Positions 28,105-36,530 of a DNA stretch of 36,843 bases are shown in pieces. The DNA is from Nanobdellota archaeon (GTDB lineage: Archaea > Nanobdellota > Nanobdellia > Pacearchaeales > GW2011-AR1). Position numbers and translations under genes: made by a program. The stretch lies in contig JAHJSW010000001.1 of the NCBI GenBank assembly GCA_018830245.1, positions 1-36,843 of the forward strand, in the 5' to 3' direction. The notes below the pieces were generated by a model. That model saw only the letters and a program-made list of their open reading frames with translations. It was not told where the DNA came from and made no database searches. Position 1 is the stretch's first letter, and each line of letters begins with the position of its first letter.

Positions 28105-28731
28105 GTGGAAATGTATTTAAATAATTTAATGTTATTGATTAAAATGAAAAAGAATAATCTAATAATTTTAACTCTTTTGCCTATTTTATTTGCATTAATA
28201 AGTTTTTACTATGATTCTAAGATTATTTACGGAGTATCTTTAATACAAAATAACTTTTTAAATTATTTTTTTATAGGAATTACTTATCTAAGTTCAAAGA
28301 TAATAATTTTCTTTTTACTGACTGGCCTTTTTTTACTTTATTCAGAAAAAAGAACGTGGATAATTCCATTATGGTTTTCTTTAGCATTATCAGTTTTAGT
28401 TAGTTTCTTATTAAAAATCACTGTGCAAAGATCAAGACCATATCAACAAGAGTTAATTTCAGCACTCTCTATGTTAAAAGAAAACAGTCATTTAATTTGG
28501 GATTTTTCATTTCCCTCATTTAGTGCAATGTTTGTTTTTTGTGCGATTCCTTTTATATCTAAAGAATTTCCGAGATTCAAATATATATGGATAATATTTG
28601 CAATTTTAGTTGCTTTTTCTAGAGTTTACCTTGGATTGCACTTCCTAAGTGATGTGATAATTGGTGGAACAATCGGATATTTGATTGGAATGATAATAGT
28701 AAGAAAAAGTTATAAGAGAAAACAAGATTAA
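28105..28731 (+). CDS. PAP2-superfamily membrane phosphatase-like protein
   Basis: KITVQRSRP and SRVYLGLHFLSDVIIGG; central motif degenerate (PSFS instead of PSGH). Confidence 0.85.
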   Translation: MEMYLNNLMLLIKMKKNNLIILTLLPILFALISFYYDSKIIYGVSLIQNNFLNYFFIGITYLSSKIIIFFLLTGLFLLYSEKRTWIIPLWFSLALSVLVSFLLKITVQRSRPYQQELISALSMLKENSHLIWDFSFPSFSAMFVFCAIPFISKEFPRFKYIWIIFAILVAFSRVYLGLHFLSDVIIGGTIGYLIGMIIVRKSYKRKQD

Positions 28732-28749
28732 AATTAAAACTTTTTAGTT

Positions 28750-30393
28750 TTATTTTCTTGCAATTTTTACAATAACAATAATGATAATTATTACTAGAAC
28801 TACATTGAATAATCCAATTCCCCATAACCAAGCATTATTTCCATCAAGAAGATTAGATAAGCTAAAACCCTCTTTTTCAATGAATACAGAAACTGATTGT
28901 GTCTTTACAATTTCTCCGGCTGTAAGAACTTCTATATCAAAAAGTTTATTTCCTTCTACATCTTCTTTAACATTAAGTGTCACTAAAATTTCTTTTGAAT
29001 CTCCTTTAGCCAGAGTAAAAGTGCTTTGGTCTACACTAGCAGAAGATGCCCAATTTGAATATCCTGTTGTCATAATAGTATAAGTTCCTGATTCTTTTCC
29101 AATATTTGTTACAGTAGCTCTTACAATCATCTCTTCTCCAGCTTTTCCTCCAGATTCTAAACTTGCAGAGATAGTTACATCTGAAACACTGCTACTACTG
29201 CCTAAACAGCTTCCTTCAATCTGAAGAGGAAGAGTAAATGAGGATTCGTCTTCATCATAATCATTTTCAAAAATATCATTATCTTCGTCATAAACCTCAA
29301 AAGTAAGGGGGTAGTATTTTTCTTCTGCATCTTCTGGAATTTCAATTAAAACATCAAATTTTTCCCGATCAAATGCATCAATATCTCCGATATTTATTCT
29401 CTCATTTATCCCAAGTGCTGTGTTGTAAATCATAACATAAACATCTTCTTGGTCATTATCTCCAATATTCCAAACATCTGCTGTTATCTGAAGATTTGTT
29501 CCACATGAAACTAATTCTGTGAAATCAATATTGTTTAAAATTACAAAATCTGATTCTTCATAAACAGTCACGATTCCAGAATCACTTGCACAGGCATCAT
29601 ATTCAGGGTTAGTATTATCCTCTTTGAACTCCCCTGTGGCTCTCACATAAAGAACCAAATCCCCATTTACCAAATCCTCTAAATCTTCATCAAGGTCATC
29701 ATCAACAATAAATGTAAAAATAATTGTTTCATCTTCTCCGTCCTTTAGGTCAATTTCTTTTTCTTCATCCACATCTATTGCCCATTCTCCTGTTTTTTTA
29801 TCATAAATTCCCCACTCTATAGAGATGTCTTTTATTTTCTGGTCATTGTTTTTATTGTCAATCTTAAGTTCAAGTTCAACTTCATCAAAAGGAAGCCATT
29901 CATAATCCTCTCCAAAACCAGATATAACTTTAATATGTCTAATTTCTAAATTTAAATCATTATTTAAATCAGTATATTCATTATCATCATAAGTACAGAA
30001 TTCTGTATTTTTTGTGAATGAAACAATTTGACTTCCACCCGTTGAAGCAGTTAAGTTAGTTTTATAATCTTCATAAAATTCAAAATTAAATCCTACTTGA
30101 ACATCATAATCAAAAGTAATTGGTTCAGCAGATGTTCCTCCAAAAGGGTGTGTCAATCCCGCAAAGGTTATTGTTTTTCCATTAGAATCTGTAATAGTTA
30201 TTGGATTAAAAGAAAAAACTACACTTTCTATATCAGTACTTGTTGCTGAAATATCAAAAGTTTGTGCACCTTCTGTTAAAAGTAATTGTGAAGGTGTTAC
30301 ACTATTAAATGTAACTGCTGCGCTAGCAAAACCAACTAAAAGAATTACTGCTAAAACACCCATACCCATCAAGTTGAATATTTTTGTTTTCAT
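28750..30393 (-). CDS. Surface protein with CARDB-like domains and C-terminal TM/basic tail
   Basis: Signal peptide; repeated beta domains; GNNAWLWGIGLFNVVLVIIIIIVIVKIARK tail. Confidence 0.7.
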   Translation of the reverse strand: MKTKIFNLMGMGVLAVILLVGFASAAVTFNSVTPSQLLLTEGAQTFDISATSTDIESVVFSFNPITITDSNGKTITFAGLTHPFGGTSAEPITFDYDVQVGFNFEFYEDYKTNLTASTGGSQIVSFTKNTEFCTYDDNEYTDLNNDLNLEIRHIKVISGFGEDYEWLPFDEVELELKIDNKNNDQKIKDISIEWGIYDKKTGEWAIDVDEEKEIDLKDGEDETIIFTFIVDDDLDEDLEDLVNGDLVLYVRATGEFKEDNTNPEYDACASDSGIVTVYEESDFVILNNIDFTELVSCGTNLQITADVWNIGDNDQEDVYVMIYNTALGINERINIGDIDAFDREKFDVLIEIPEDAEEKYYPLTFEVYDEDNDIFENDYDEDESSFTLPLQIEGSCLGSSSSVSDVTISASLESGGKAGEEMIVRATVTNIGKESGTYTIMTTGYSNWASSASVDQSTFTLAKGDSKEILVTLNVKEDVEGNKLFDIEVLTAGEIVKTQSVSVFIEKEGFSLSNLLDGNNAWLWGIGLFNVVLVIIIIIVIVKIARK

Positions 30394-30512
30394 TTTGTAA
30401 TCATTCCAGAGTTACTATGGTTTATAAACTTTTCTATATTATAAAATATATTAAAAAAAAGTAATTTCAAAAGGTTTATATATTTTTGAAAATTTAATTT
30501 ACTAACGATAAA

Positions 30513-30905
30513 ATGGTGATTAGATCAAAAGAAAATTCTCTTGGGGCGTGGGCTTTTTTAATAGGAGTTATTCTCGCAGTAGTTATTGGAATAAGCACTT
30601 CTTCTTTTTTGTCAATATCAAAAATTACTCAGTATAGCCCTCAAATTTATGCAATTCTTGTTATACTCGGAATTTTTGTTGGATTTTCAATTAATGTTAC
30701 TGGAAAAGATTCTCAAGCATTTTTAATTACAAGTGCTATTTTAGTAATTGTTAGCAAGTTTGGCATGGAAAGTGTTACTGGTTCATTAATAGGCATTGGA
30801 GTAGGAGATACAGTATCTTCAACATTTGCTGCTTTACTTGCATTGTTTGTTCCAGCAACAATAATTGTAGCACTAAAAACAGTTTTTTCTATGGCAAAGA
30901 TTTAA
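30513..30905 (+). CDS. Multi-TM hypothetical membrane protein
   Basis: 130-aa hydrophobic ORF. Confidence 0.65.
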   Translation: MVIRSKENSLGAWAFLIGVILAVVIGISTSSFLSISKITQYSPQIYAILVILGIFVGFSINVTGKDSQAFLITSAILVIVSKFGMESVTGSLIGIGVGDTVSSTFAALLALFVPATIIVALKTVFSMAKI

Positions 30906-31108
30906 TTATCAATAAAGGTGAATCTTGGTCCTTGATAGTCTTTTTTATTAATTTCTTCTAAGAAGTTTTTTAATGGTCTTGCCCAGACCTTGTTATTCTC
31001 TAAAGATTGATAAATAACAAGAGTTTCCCCTGTTTCAGTGTGAACTGCAGTATCAAGAACCTCATACACTCCTCCTTTAAAATGCCTATACTTGCCTTTT
31101 CTAATCAT
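30902..31108 (-). CDS. DUF1653-like protein
   Basis: KGKYRHFKGGVYEVLDTAVHTETGETLVIYQSLENNKVWARPLKNF. Confidence 0.8.
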   Translation of the reverse strand: MIRKGKYRHFKGGVYEVLDTAVHTETGETLVIYQSLENNKVWARPLKNFLEEINKKDYQGPRFTFIDN

Positions 31109-31724
31109 AATTTAACTTATCTATATTTATTATAGAAGCATCATTCATATCTAATCTAGGACAAGCAGTATTTATCCATGCTTTTAACCCAAAATTCTGA
31201 AATTCTTGATTATCTATATTATTACTAATAAATAGGTAAGCAGATTTATTTTTCAATTTTCTCTTTAAATCAATTGCTTTTTTTAGATTTTGTTGGCCAG
31301 GCTTTGTTGAGATGATAACTCCTATTTTTTCTGAATTTAAAAAATTTAAATAAGATGCCTTTTGTTTTTTTCCAAATTCTTGTATATTTTGATTTGAAAC
31401 TCTTTCTAAGGTGCTATTAATTATATATACAGGGATTTTTGTTTCATAATTCAGAGAAAGGGCGTGAAATTTTCCATCGCTTACTAAAAGAATTGCTTGG
31501 GTGTTTTTCGGCAAGTTTGGCTTACTACATCCTAAAACTTGCACTGTCTTTAAGATTCTATGATTTTTTTCAAGAATTTTTTTTAATCTCAAGGCAAAAT
31601 CTTTATACTGTATAGAGTAAGCAATAACAAGGTTTTTAGGGAGTTTTTCTAAGAAGATCTTTAGTTTAGATTCTGGAATATTCAATTTTGCTTTTGCAGG
31701 GATAAATATGGTTTTCATATCCAA
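31101..31724 (-). CDS. dph2: Diphthamide synthase Dph2-like protein, shortened
   Basis: VQVLGCSKPN, ISTKPGQ and WINTACPRLDMND Dph2 motifs; only 207 aa. Confidence 0.8.
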   Translation of the reverse strand: MDMKTIFIPAKAKLNIPESKLKIFLEKLPKNLVIAYSIQYKDFALRLKKILEKNHRILKTVQVLGCSKPNLPKNTQAILLVSDGKFHALSLNYETKIPVYIINSTLERVSNQNIQEFGKKQKASYLNFLNSEKIGVIISTKPGQQNLKKAIDLKRKLKNKSAYLFISNNIDNQEFQNFGLKAWINTACPRLDMNDASIINIDKLNYD

Positions 31725-31764
31725 AAATAGAATAAATTGATTATAAATATTTCCCCATACTTTT

Positions 31765-31944
31765 TTAATCTTTATCAGGAGGTATCTTTATTCCTAAACT
31801 TGGAATTTCAATTGTTCTTCCTTTCCTTTGATTGTTTTCTAAAATTAATGCTGCTAATCCCTCTACTACAAACTGAATTTGACTACCGAATGCTTTGGCT
31901 CTTTCTTCAGGATTGTAAGTCTCTTTTCTAGAAATGTAATCCAT
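31765..31944 (-). CDS. Small hypothetical protein downstream of SepF, 59 aa
   Basis: Manual translation MDYISRKETYNPEERAKAFGSQIQFVVEGLAALILENNQRKGRTIEIPSLGIKIPPDKD*. Confidence 0.6.
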   Translation of the reverse strand: MDYISRKETYNPEERAKAFGSQIQFVVEGLAALILENNQRKGRTIEIPSLGIKIPPDKD

Positions 31945-31947
31945 ATT

Positions 31948-32340
31948 TCACTCAAACCTATTGCTCTTTTTTGCTGGAGGTTGTGCAGTCTCTTTGTGAA
32001 TTTTTGCAAAAGAAGGAGTTACAATCACTATGTTTTCTCCAAACCCTGCAATGCTTCCTTCAAGGGCATCAGTAGTTTTCTTAATTTTTGAGATTGCTCT
32101 TTTTAATTCTATAGAATCTTTTTGTCTCAAAATTTTTATATCTATCACTGCAATAGTGTATCCTTCTCTTAAAGCACTAAGAATCTCGTTGGTATCCTCG
32201 TAGTGCTTTAAAACAAAAAGCCTTACAAGAACCTTGTTGTCTTTTTCCTCTTTTTCTAAATCAATTTCTAAATAATCCTCGTCAAATTCATCTCCTCTCG
32301 ATGAACCTGAAAACGCTCTTTTTATTTTATCGAAAACCAT
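31948..32340 (-). CDS. sepF: Cell division protein SepF
   Basis: N-terminal amphipathic MVFDKIKRAF; KVLVRLFVLKHYEDTNEILSALREGYTIAVIDIKIL..DALEGSIAGFGENIVIVTPS. Confidence 0.85.
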   Translation of the reverse strand: MVFDKIKRAFSGSSRGDEFDEDYLEIDLEKEEKDNKVLVRLFVLKHYEDTNEILSALREGYTIAVIDIKILRQKDSIELKRAISKIKKTTDALEGSIAGFGENIVIVTPSFAKIHKETAQPPAKKSNRFE

Positions 32341-32406
32341 AACTAAATTATATATGAGATATTTATAAAGATTTCGTAATTATTTTACATACTTTTTGTC
32401 TAAATC

Positions 32407-32739
32407 CTATTTTTTGCTCTTTTCTCTTTCTTTAAGAATTTCTTCTCTATTTGCCTCTAATTTTTCAGCCAGAGATTTCTCTTGTTTTTCAATAGTCTTC
32501 ATCCTAAGACCTAATATCTTTTCCTTGTTAGAAAGCTCTTCTTTTACCCCTAACTTATCTGTTTTAATCATTAACTGCCCGATAATTTTGAAAATTTCCT
32601 CTCCAGATTTCTCTATTTCTTCTAAAGCAGACTGGGTTTCAGACAATTCCATCTGAAAGGCTTGTTTTTGAAGAAGAATGTTTTGGAGGTTTTGCTCAAT
32701 CAACTGCATCTCTTGTATTTTTGTGTTCATATCTTTCAT
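32407..32739 (-). CDS. pfdB: Prefoldin subunit beta
   Basis: Two coiled coils flanking IFKIIGQLMIKTDK. Confidence 0.85.
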   Translation of the reverse strand: MKDMNTKIQEMQLIEQNLQNILLQKQAFQMELSETQSALEEIEKSGEEIFKIIGQLMIKTDKLGVKEELSNKEKILGLRMKTIEKQEKSLAEKLEANREEILKEREKSKK

Positions 32740-32750
32740 TTTAATTTATT

Positions 32751-32888
32751 TTATTCAGCTTTTATTTTTTTTACTTTTGTTCGCGGTTTAAAGAAAATCT
32801 TACTTCCACAAAAAGGGCAGACAAATCTTTTGTCCAACTCATTACTCTGAATCTTTTTTCCACATTTAAAACATTTATATGTTGTCAT
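32751..32888 (-). CDS. rpoP: RNA polymerase subunit P (Rpb12-like), 45 aa
   Basis: Manual translation MTTYKCFKCGKKIQSNELDKRFVCPFCGSKIFFKPRTKVKKIKAE*. Confidence 0.85.
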   Translation of the reverse strand: MTTYKCFKCGKKIQSNELDKRFVCPFCGSKIFFKPRTKVKKIKAE

Positions 32889-32922
32889 TTTGATAGTCTT
32901 ATAATAATCTTAAATACTAAGT

Positions 32923-33612
32923 TTATAAATTTATTTCTAAAGAGGCATATGTCAAAATTACCCCTAATCTTCTCATTCTTTCTATGTATCTTTCTATCCT
33001 TTCCTGTCTTGATAAAAACATATCTCGCAATATTTCTTTTTTTATCCCCGGCATTTGAAGTTCCAACATAAACCTATGAGGATAAGAATCGCCATGAGGC
33101 CCAGATATTTTCGTATGGAGTTCTGATTCTAACCTGGTTGTGATATCATACTTCCACACCCCTTTGCCATCATAAACTTCTGATTCTAATATCGTATTAG
33201 TATCTTCTTTTAATCTTCTCTTTAATTTTGCATGGGCAATAACATCAGCGAGGGATGGCGGATAAATAAAATTTTCGATAAGAATTTTTTTAGGATGTGG
33301 GTGCACCCATATTGCTTTTATTGAAGATGGGTGCCTTTTATTTAATAAAGTTATAATTTTCTCAACATCAAACTCTACCTCTTCTCTTCCCTCTGCAAAC
33401 CCTAGATCATAGCATTTGCCCTCTAAGCATATCCAAGCATCTTCTCTTTCTGCATTATTAGCTAAATTGTGAAATTGTTTCCTAGCTTCAGCATAAGAAA
33501 TATTATATACTGTTCCAGTTCCAGATCTAATTCTAATTTTATTATCAAAATCTAAATTAACACTTTGTAGGATTGCTAATCCTATTAGTAACGCGTATAA
33601 TGTTTTTTTCAT
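32923..33612 (-). CDS. Secreted hypothetical protein with JAMM/MPN-like HxHP...SxxD motif
   Basis: Signal peptide; IKAIWVHPHPKKILIENFIYPPSLADV. Confidence 0.6.
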   Translation of the reverse strand: MKKTLYALLIGLAILQSVNLDFDNKIRIRSGTGTVYNISYAEARKQFHNLANNAEREDAWICLEGKCYDLGFAEGREEVEFDVEKIITLLNKRHPSSIKAIWVHPHPKKILIENFIYPPSLADVIAHAKLKRRLKEDTNTILESEVYDGKGVWKYDITTRLESELHTKISGPHGDSYPHRFMLELQMPGIKKEILRDMFLSRQERIERYIERMRRLGVILTYASLEINL

Positions 33613-33708
33613 AACAAAAAGAGATCTTATCCTTATATATAAAATTATCTCAAACTTGCAAAAGAGACGGCTATAATTTGAATAATCTGCTCACTAAAAA
33701 TCAAAAAT

Positions 33709-33930
33709 TTATTTTTCTAAATAATATGTATTTGAAGCGAATTTCTTCTCGCATTTTGAACATTTCCAAATCCCTTTTGAAAGTCTTTTTACTCCGAGTT
33801 TTTTGCAAAAAGGGCATGTTTGTTTTATTCTCTGTTTTTTTTCTACATTAACTACTTTCATTCTGACTTTCTTCCCGTATCTTGCTCCAAATCTTCCTGC
33901 TGATTTTGTTTTTTTTGATTTTGTAGGCAT
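33709..33930 (-). CDS. rpl37ae: Ribosomal protein L37Ae
   Basis: GRFGARYGKKVRMKVVNVEKKQRIKQTCPFCKKLGVKRLSKGIWKCSKCEKKFA. Confidence 0.9.
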   Translation of the reverse strand: MPTKSKKTKSAGRFGARYGKKVRMKVVNVEKKQRIKQTCPFCKKLGVKRLSKGIWKCSKCEKKFASNTYYLEK

Positions 33931-33942
33931 TTTAAATTAAAA

Positions 33943-34015
33943 TGGGACTGCCCGGATTTGAACCGGGGTCGTCAGGTCCCAAACCTGAAAGGCTACCAAA
34001 CTACCCCACAGCCCC
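33943..34015 (-). tRNA. tRNA-Pro (anticodon TGG)
   Basis: GGGGCTG...CAGTCCC acceptor; TCAGG-TTTGGGA-CCTGA anticodon arm; GGTTCAAATCC T-arm; CCA not encoded. Confidence 0.93.
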
Positions 34016-34056
34016 TTAAATAAATGAGGGCCATAGGAATTTATAAAACTATTGAA

Positions 34057-34665
34057 TTATTTTTTATCTTTTTTCTCTTCTTTCTCTTCTTTAGCTTTTG
34101 TCTCTTGTTGAATTATTTTTTCTTGCTTGTTTTTTACTTCAGAAAAATATTTTTCTAATTCTTGTTTTTTTTCTGAAGAAGTTTCAGTGATTTCCCCTTT
34201 AATTTCTTTATCATATTTTCCTTCTTCTATCTCTAACTCAATCTCTTTCGCAGGTTTGTTTTCTATCAAAACCCCTAAACTTGAACATGTTCCAACGACT
34301 GTTTTTACTGCAGATTTTAAATCTTTACAAAAAAGATTAGGCAATTTTGTTCTTGCAACAGAGATTATTTGCTCGATAGAAGCATTAGCAACTTGTGCTT
34401 TTTTTTGTATTCCTGAACCTTTATCAATACCTAATTCTTTTTTTATTAATTCTGAAACCGGAGGAGAAAAAACTTGAATCTCAAATTCTTTTGTAGAAAC
34501 ATTTACTTCTAGTTCAACAGGAACTTTTAATCCTTTGAAATCTTTTGTTGCCTCATTTACTTTTTGAATAATCTTATTTGCATTAAGACCAAGAGGACCA
34601 ATTTTTTGACTCAAAGAAGGTCCTGGTTGCATATTCCCTCCTTCAACTAAAAGTTTAATCTGCAT
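34057..34665 (-). CDS. rpl11: Ribosomal protein L11 with charged C-terminal extension
   Basis: LVEGGNMQPGPSLSQKIGPLGLNANKIIQKVNEAT. Confidence 0.92.
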   Translation of the reverse strand: MQIKLLVEGGNMQPGPSLSQKIGPLGLNANKIIQKVNEATKDFKGLKVPVELEVNVSTKEFEIQVFSPPVSELIKKELGIDKGSGIQKKAQVANASIEQIISVARTKLPNLFCKDLKSAVKTVVGTCSSLGVLIENKPAKEIELEIEEGKYDKEIKGEITETSSEKKQELEKYFSEVKNKQEKIIQQETKAKEEKEEKKDKK

Positions 34666-34867
34666 TTTCCAACGCCCTCCTCAACTTAGATTTTTTTTCT
34701 ATTAATCTCTGAAGTTCTTTAGTAGGATACGCATAATGAAGAATTGCTGCTTCAGGATCAGTAGCTAATTGCCTTGCAAACCGAGGAGAAACTTTTGTTT
34801 TTTGATCTATTCTATAATTTATCATCTCCAATCTAACTCTCAAATAAAATTCTCTCAACTTATTCAT
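34655..34867 (-). CDS. Small hypothetical protein in the Spt5-L11 operon
   Basis: 70-aa ORF overlapping both neighbours. Confidence 0.65.
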   Translation of the reverse strand: MNKLREFYLRVRLEMINYRIDQKTKVSPRFARQLATDPEAAILHYAYPTKELQRLIEKKSKLRRALENAD

Positions 34868-35312
34868 TTTCTTCTTCCTCTCTCCTTATAACCTTAACAT
34901 TGTCTAATTTAATTGTAACAGGTAGTGGAACAACAGCTCCAAGTAAGCTTACTACAACTTCTTCTTTTTGTTTATCGATTCTTAAAACTTTTGCTTTTTC
35001 TTTTTTAAAAGGTTCTGAAATTATTTCTACTATATCTCCGTCTTTTATTGAAATCGCACTTATCGAAGGCTCAATCATATTTTTTATTTCTTCATATCCA
35101 ATTGTTTTTCCGATAATGCCTTTTACATATGGAAGATTAAATACAGCTTCTTCTGCTGATTCTCTATCCTCTGCTTCTAAAAGAATATATCCTCTTAATC
35201 CGTGAGGTCTTGAAACAGAAAATACTCTAAGTTCCTTTTTTTTGGCTCTATCAGCAACCATATCAACTGCTCTTTCTTCTTTGTTTGTTGTTACCTTTAT
35301 AATAAATATCAT
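34860..35312 (-). CDS. spt5: Transcription elongation factor Spt5 (NusG N-terminal + KOW)
   Basis: FIIKVTTNKEERAVDMVADRAKKKEL..HGLRGYILLEAEDRESAEEAV and KDGDIVEIISEPFKKEKAKVLRID. Confidence 0.9.
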   Translation of the reverse strand: MIFIIKVTTNKEERAVDMVADRAKKKELRVFSVSRPHGLRGYILLEAEDRESAEEAVFNLPYVKGIIGKTIGYEEIKNMIEPSISAISIKDGDIVEIISEPFKKEKAKVLRIDKQKEEVVVSLLGAVVPLPVTIKLDNVKVIRREEEENE

Positions 35313-35401
35313 TTTCTCTTGCTCTAGCTATTCTCTAATCTGTAATATAATTAAAGAATAATAATACTATTTAAAAATTGGGGTTTATAAAATTATCTGA
35401 A

Positions 35402-35587
35402 TTATTTAATAAACATCTTCATCGAGATTGAAATTAAAAACCCAAGAGCACCTAAGATAAGAATTCCGATTGCAGAAACTTTTGCAATGGTCTCGAATTC
35501 TTTTCGAGTAGGTTTTCTCAGTGCATGCCATACTCTCTTACATTTAACAATAAAAGATTTTGCAGGAGTTAATAATTTCTTTACCAT
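35402..35587 (-). CDS. secE: Preprotein translocase SecE/Sec61-gamma
   Basis: KCKRVWHALRKPTRKEFETIAKVSAIGILILGALGFLI. Confidence 0.88.
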   Translation of the reverse strand: MVKKLLTPAKSFIVKCKRVWHALRKPTRKEFETIAKVSAIGILILGALGFLISISMKMFIK

Positions 35588-35681
35588 GATATACTTAAAA
35601 ATGATTAGTTTTTAAGGTTTTGGAGAAGCTAGACGTTAGTAAAAAATCCTAAGTAAAACAAGATTTAATTTTTAAAAAACA

Positions 35682-35957
35682 TCAACAAAGTCCTCTCCTT
35701 AATTCGCGTTTTTTTTCCTCTTGAGGAAACCTTTTTTCTCTTGGTTCAAAATAACGAGGAGGAAAAGATTTTTGAATTGCTGGTTCTATAGAAGGAAGAA
35801 CCCGCACTCCTGAACCCTCATTTACTCCTCTCACGTATCCCCATGTGAAAAGCCCTGTTGCTAAAACAAGAAAAGATATTCCGATTGCAAACATCTCAAG
35901 CGCTGCATGAAGAACCCCATTGTAATCTTTTTTCATCTTAGAATAATTTTCTTTCAT
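35682..35957 (-). CDS. Small membrane protein
   Basis: ATG at 35957 (MKENYSK) preferred; the MDV extension lies in IS-B DNA. Confidence 0.6.
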   Translation of the reverse strand: MKENYSKMKKDYNGVLHAALEMFAIGISFLVLATGLFTWGYVRGVNEGSGVRVLPSIEPAIQKSFPPRYFEPREKRFPQEEKKRELRRGLC

Positions 35958-36044
35958 TACATCCACGGCGAGGATACCACTGCTTTAAAGCAGGGAGGAA
36001 TCGCCGTCCTCAAAATTTAATTCTTCCAAATGATTAGAAACAGA

Positions 36045-36063
36045 AGGTCTGGATACTAGACCT
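36045..36063 (+). promoter_or_regulatory. tnpA leader hairpin (IS-B)
   Basis: AGGTCTGG-ATA-CTAGACCT. Confidence 0.6.
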
Positions 36064-36122
36064 CCTGAATAAAACACAAAGTTAGCATGAGCTTTGTCTT
36101 CTGCTGACTTAGGAGATAAAAA

Positions 36123-36530
36123 ATGGATTTGAACTCGCGGAAGCACAGTTTCGGGCAAAATGCCTTCCACTTTGTCTGGAAAATTAAATATGCTAAAGAC
36201 CCTTTCAAATTTTACGGGTTGAAGATGGATTGCGAGTTTTTCTTGAGGCAAGTTGCTTACAGACGAGGATTCAAAATTTACGAACTCCACGTCGCTGTTG
36301 ACCATGTCCACTTGTTTGTTGAACTTCCTCCAACTGTGAGTGTTAGCATGGCTCTTCAGTTGTTTAAGGGCTACTCTGCCTTTAAACTTTTCAAAAAACA
36401 TCCTTGGTTGAGAAACCACTTTAGAAATGGACACTTCTGGAGCCCTGGAAAATTCTTCCGTAGCGTCGGCAACACAACCACCGAAGCTGTCCAGCACTAC
36501 ATTACTTCTTCTCAACCGTGGGTTTCTTAG
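36123..36530 (+). CDS. tnpA: IS200/IS605 family transposase TnpA (Y1 HUH)
   Basis: VDHVHLFVELPP HUH motif; AVQHYITSSQ Tyr region. Confidence 0.88.
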   Translation: MDLNSRKHSFGQNAFHFVWKIKYAKDPFKFYGLKMDCEFFLRQVAYRRGFKIYELHVAVDHVHLFVELPPTVSVSMALQLFKGYSAFKLFKKHPWLRNHFRNGHFWSPGKFFRSVGNTTTEAVQHYITSSQPWVS

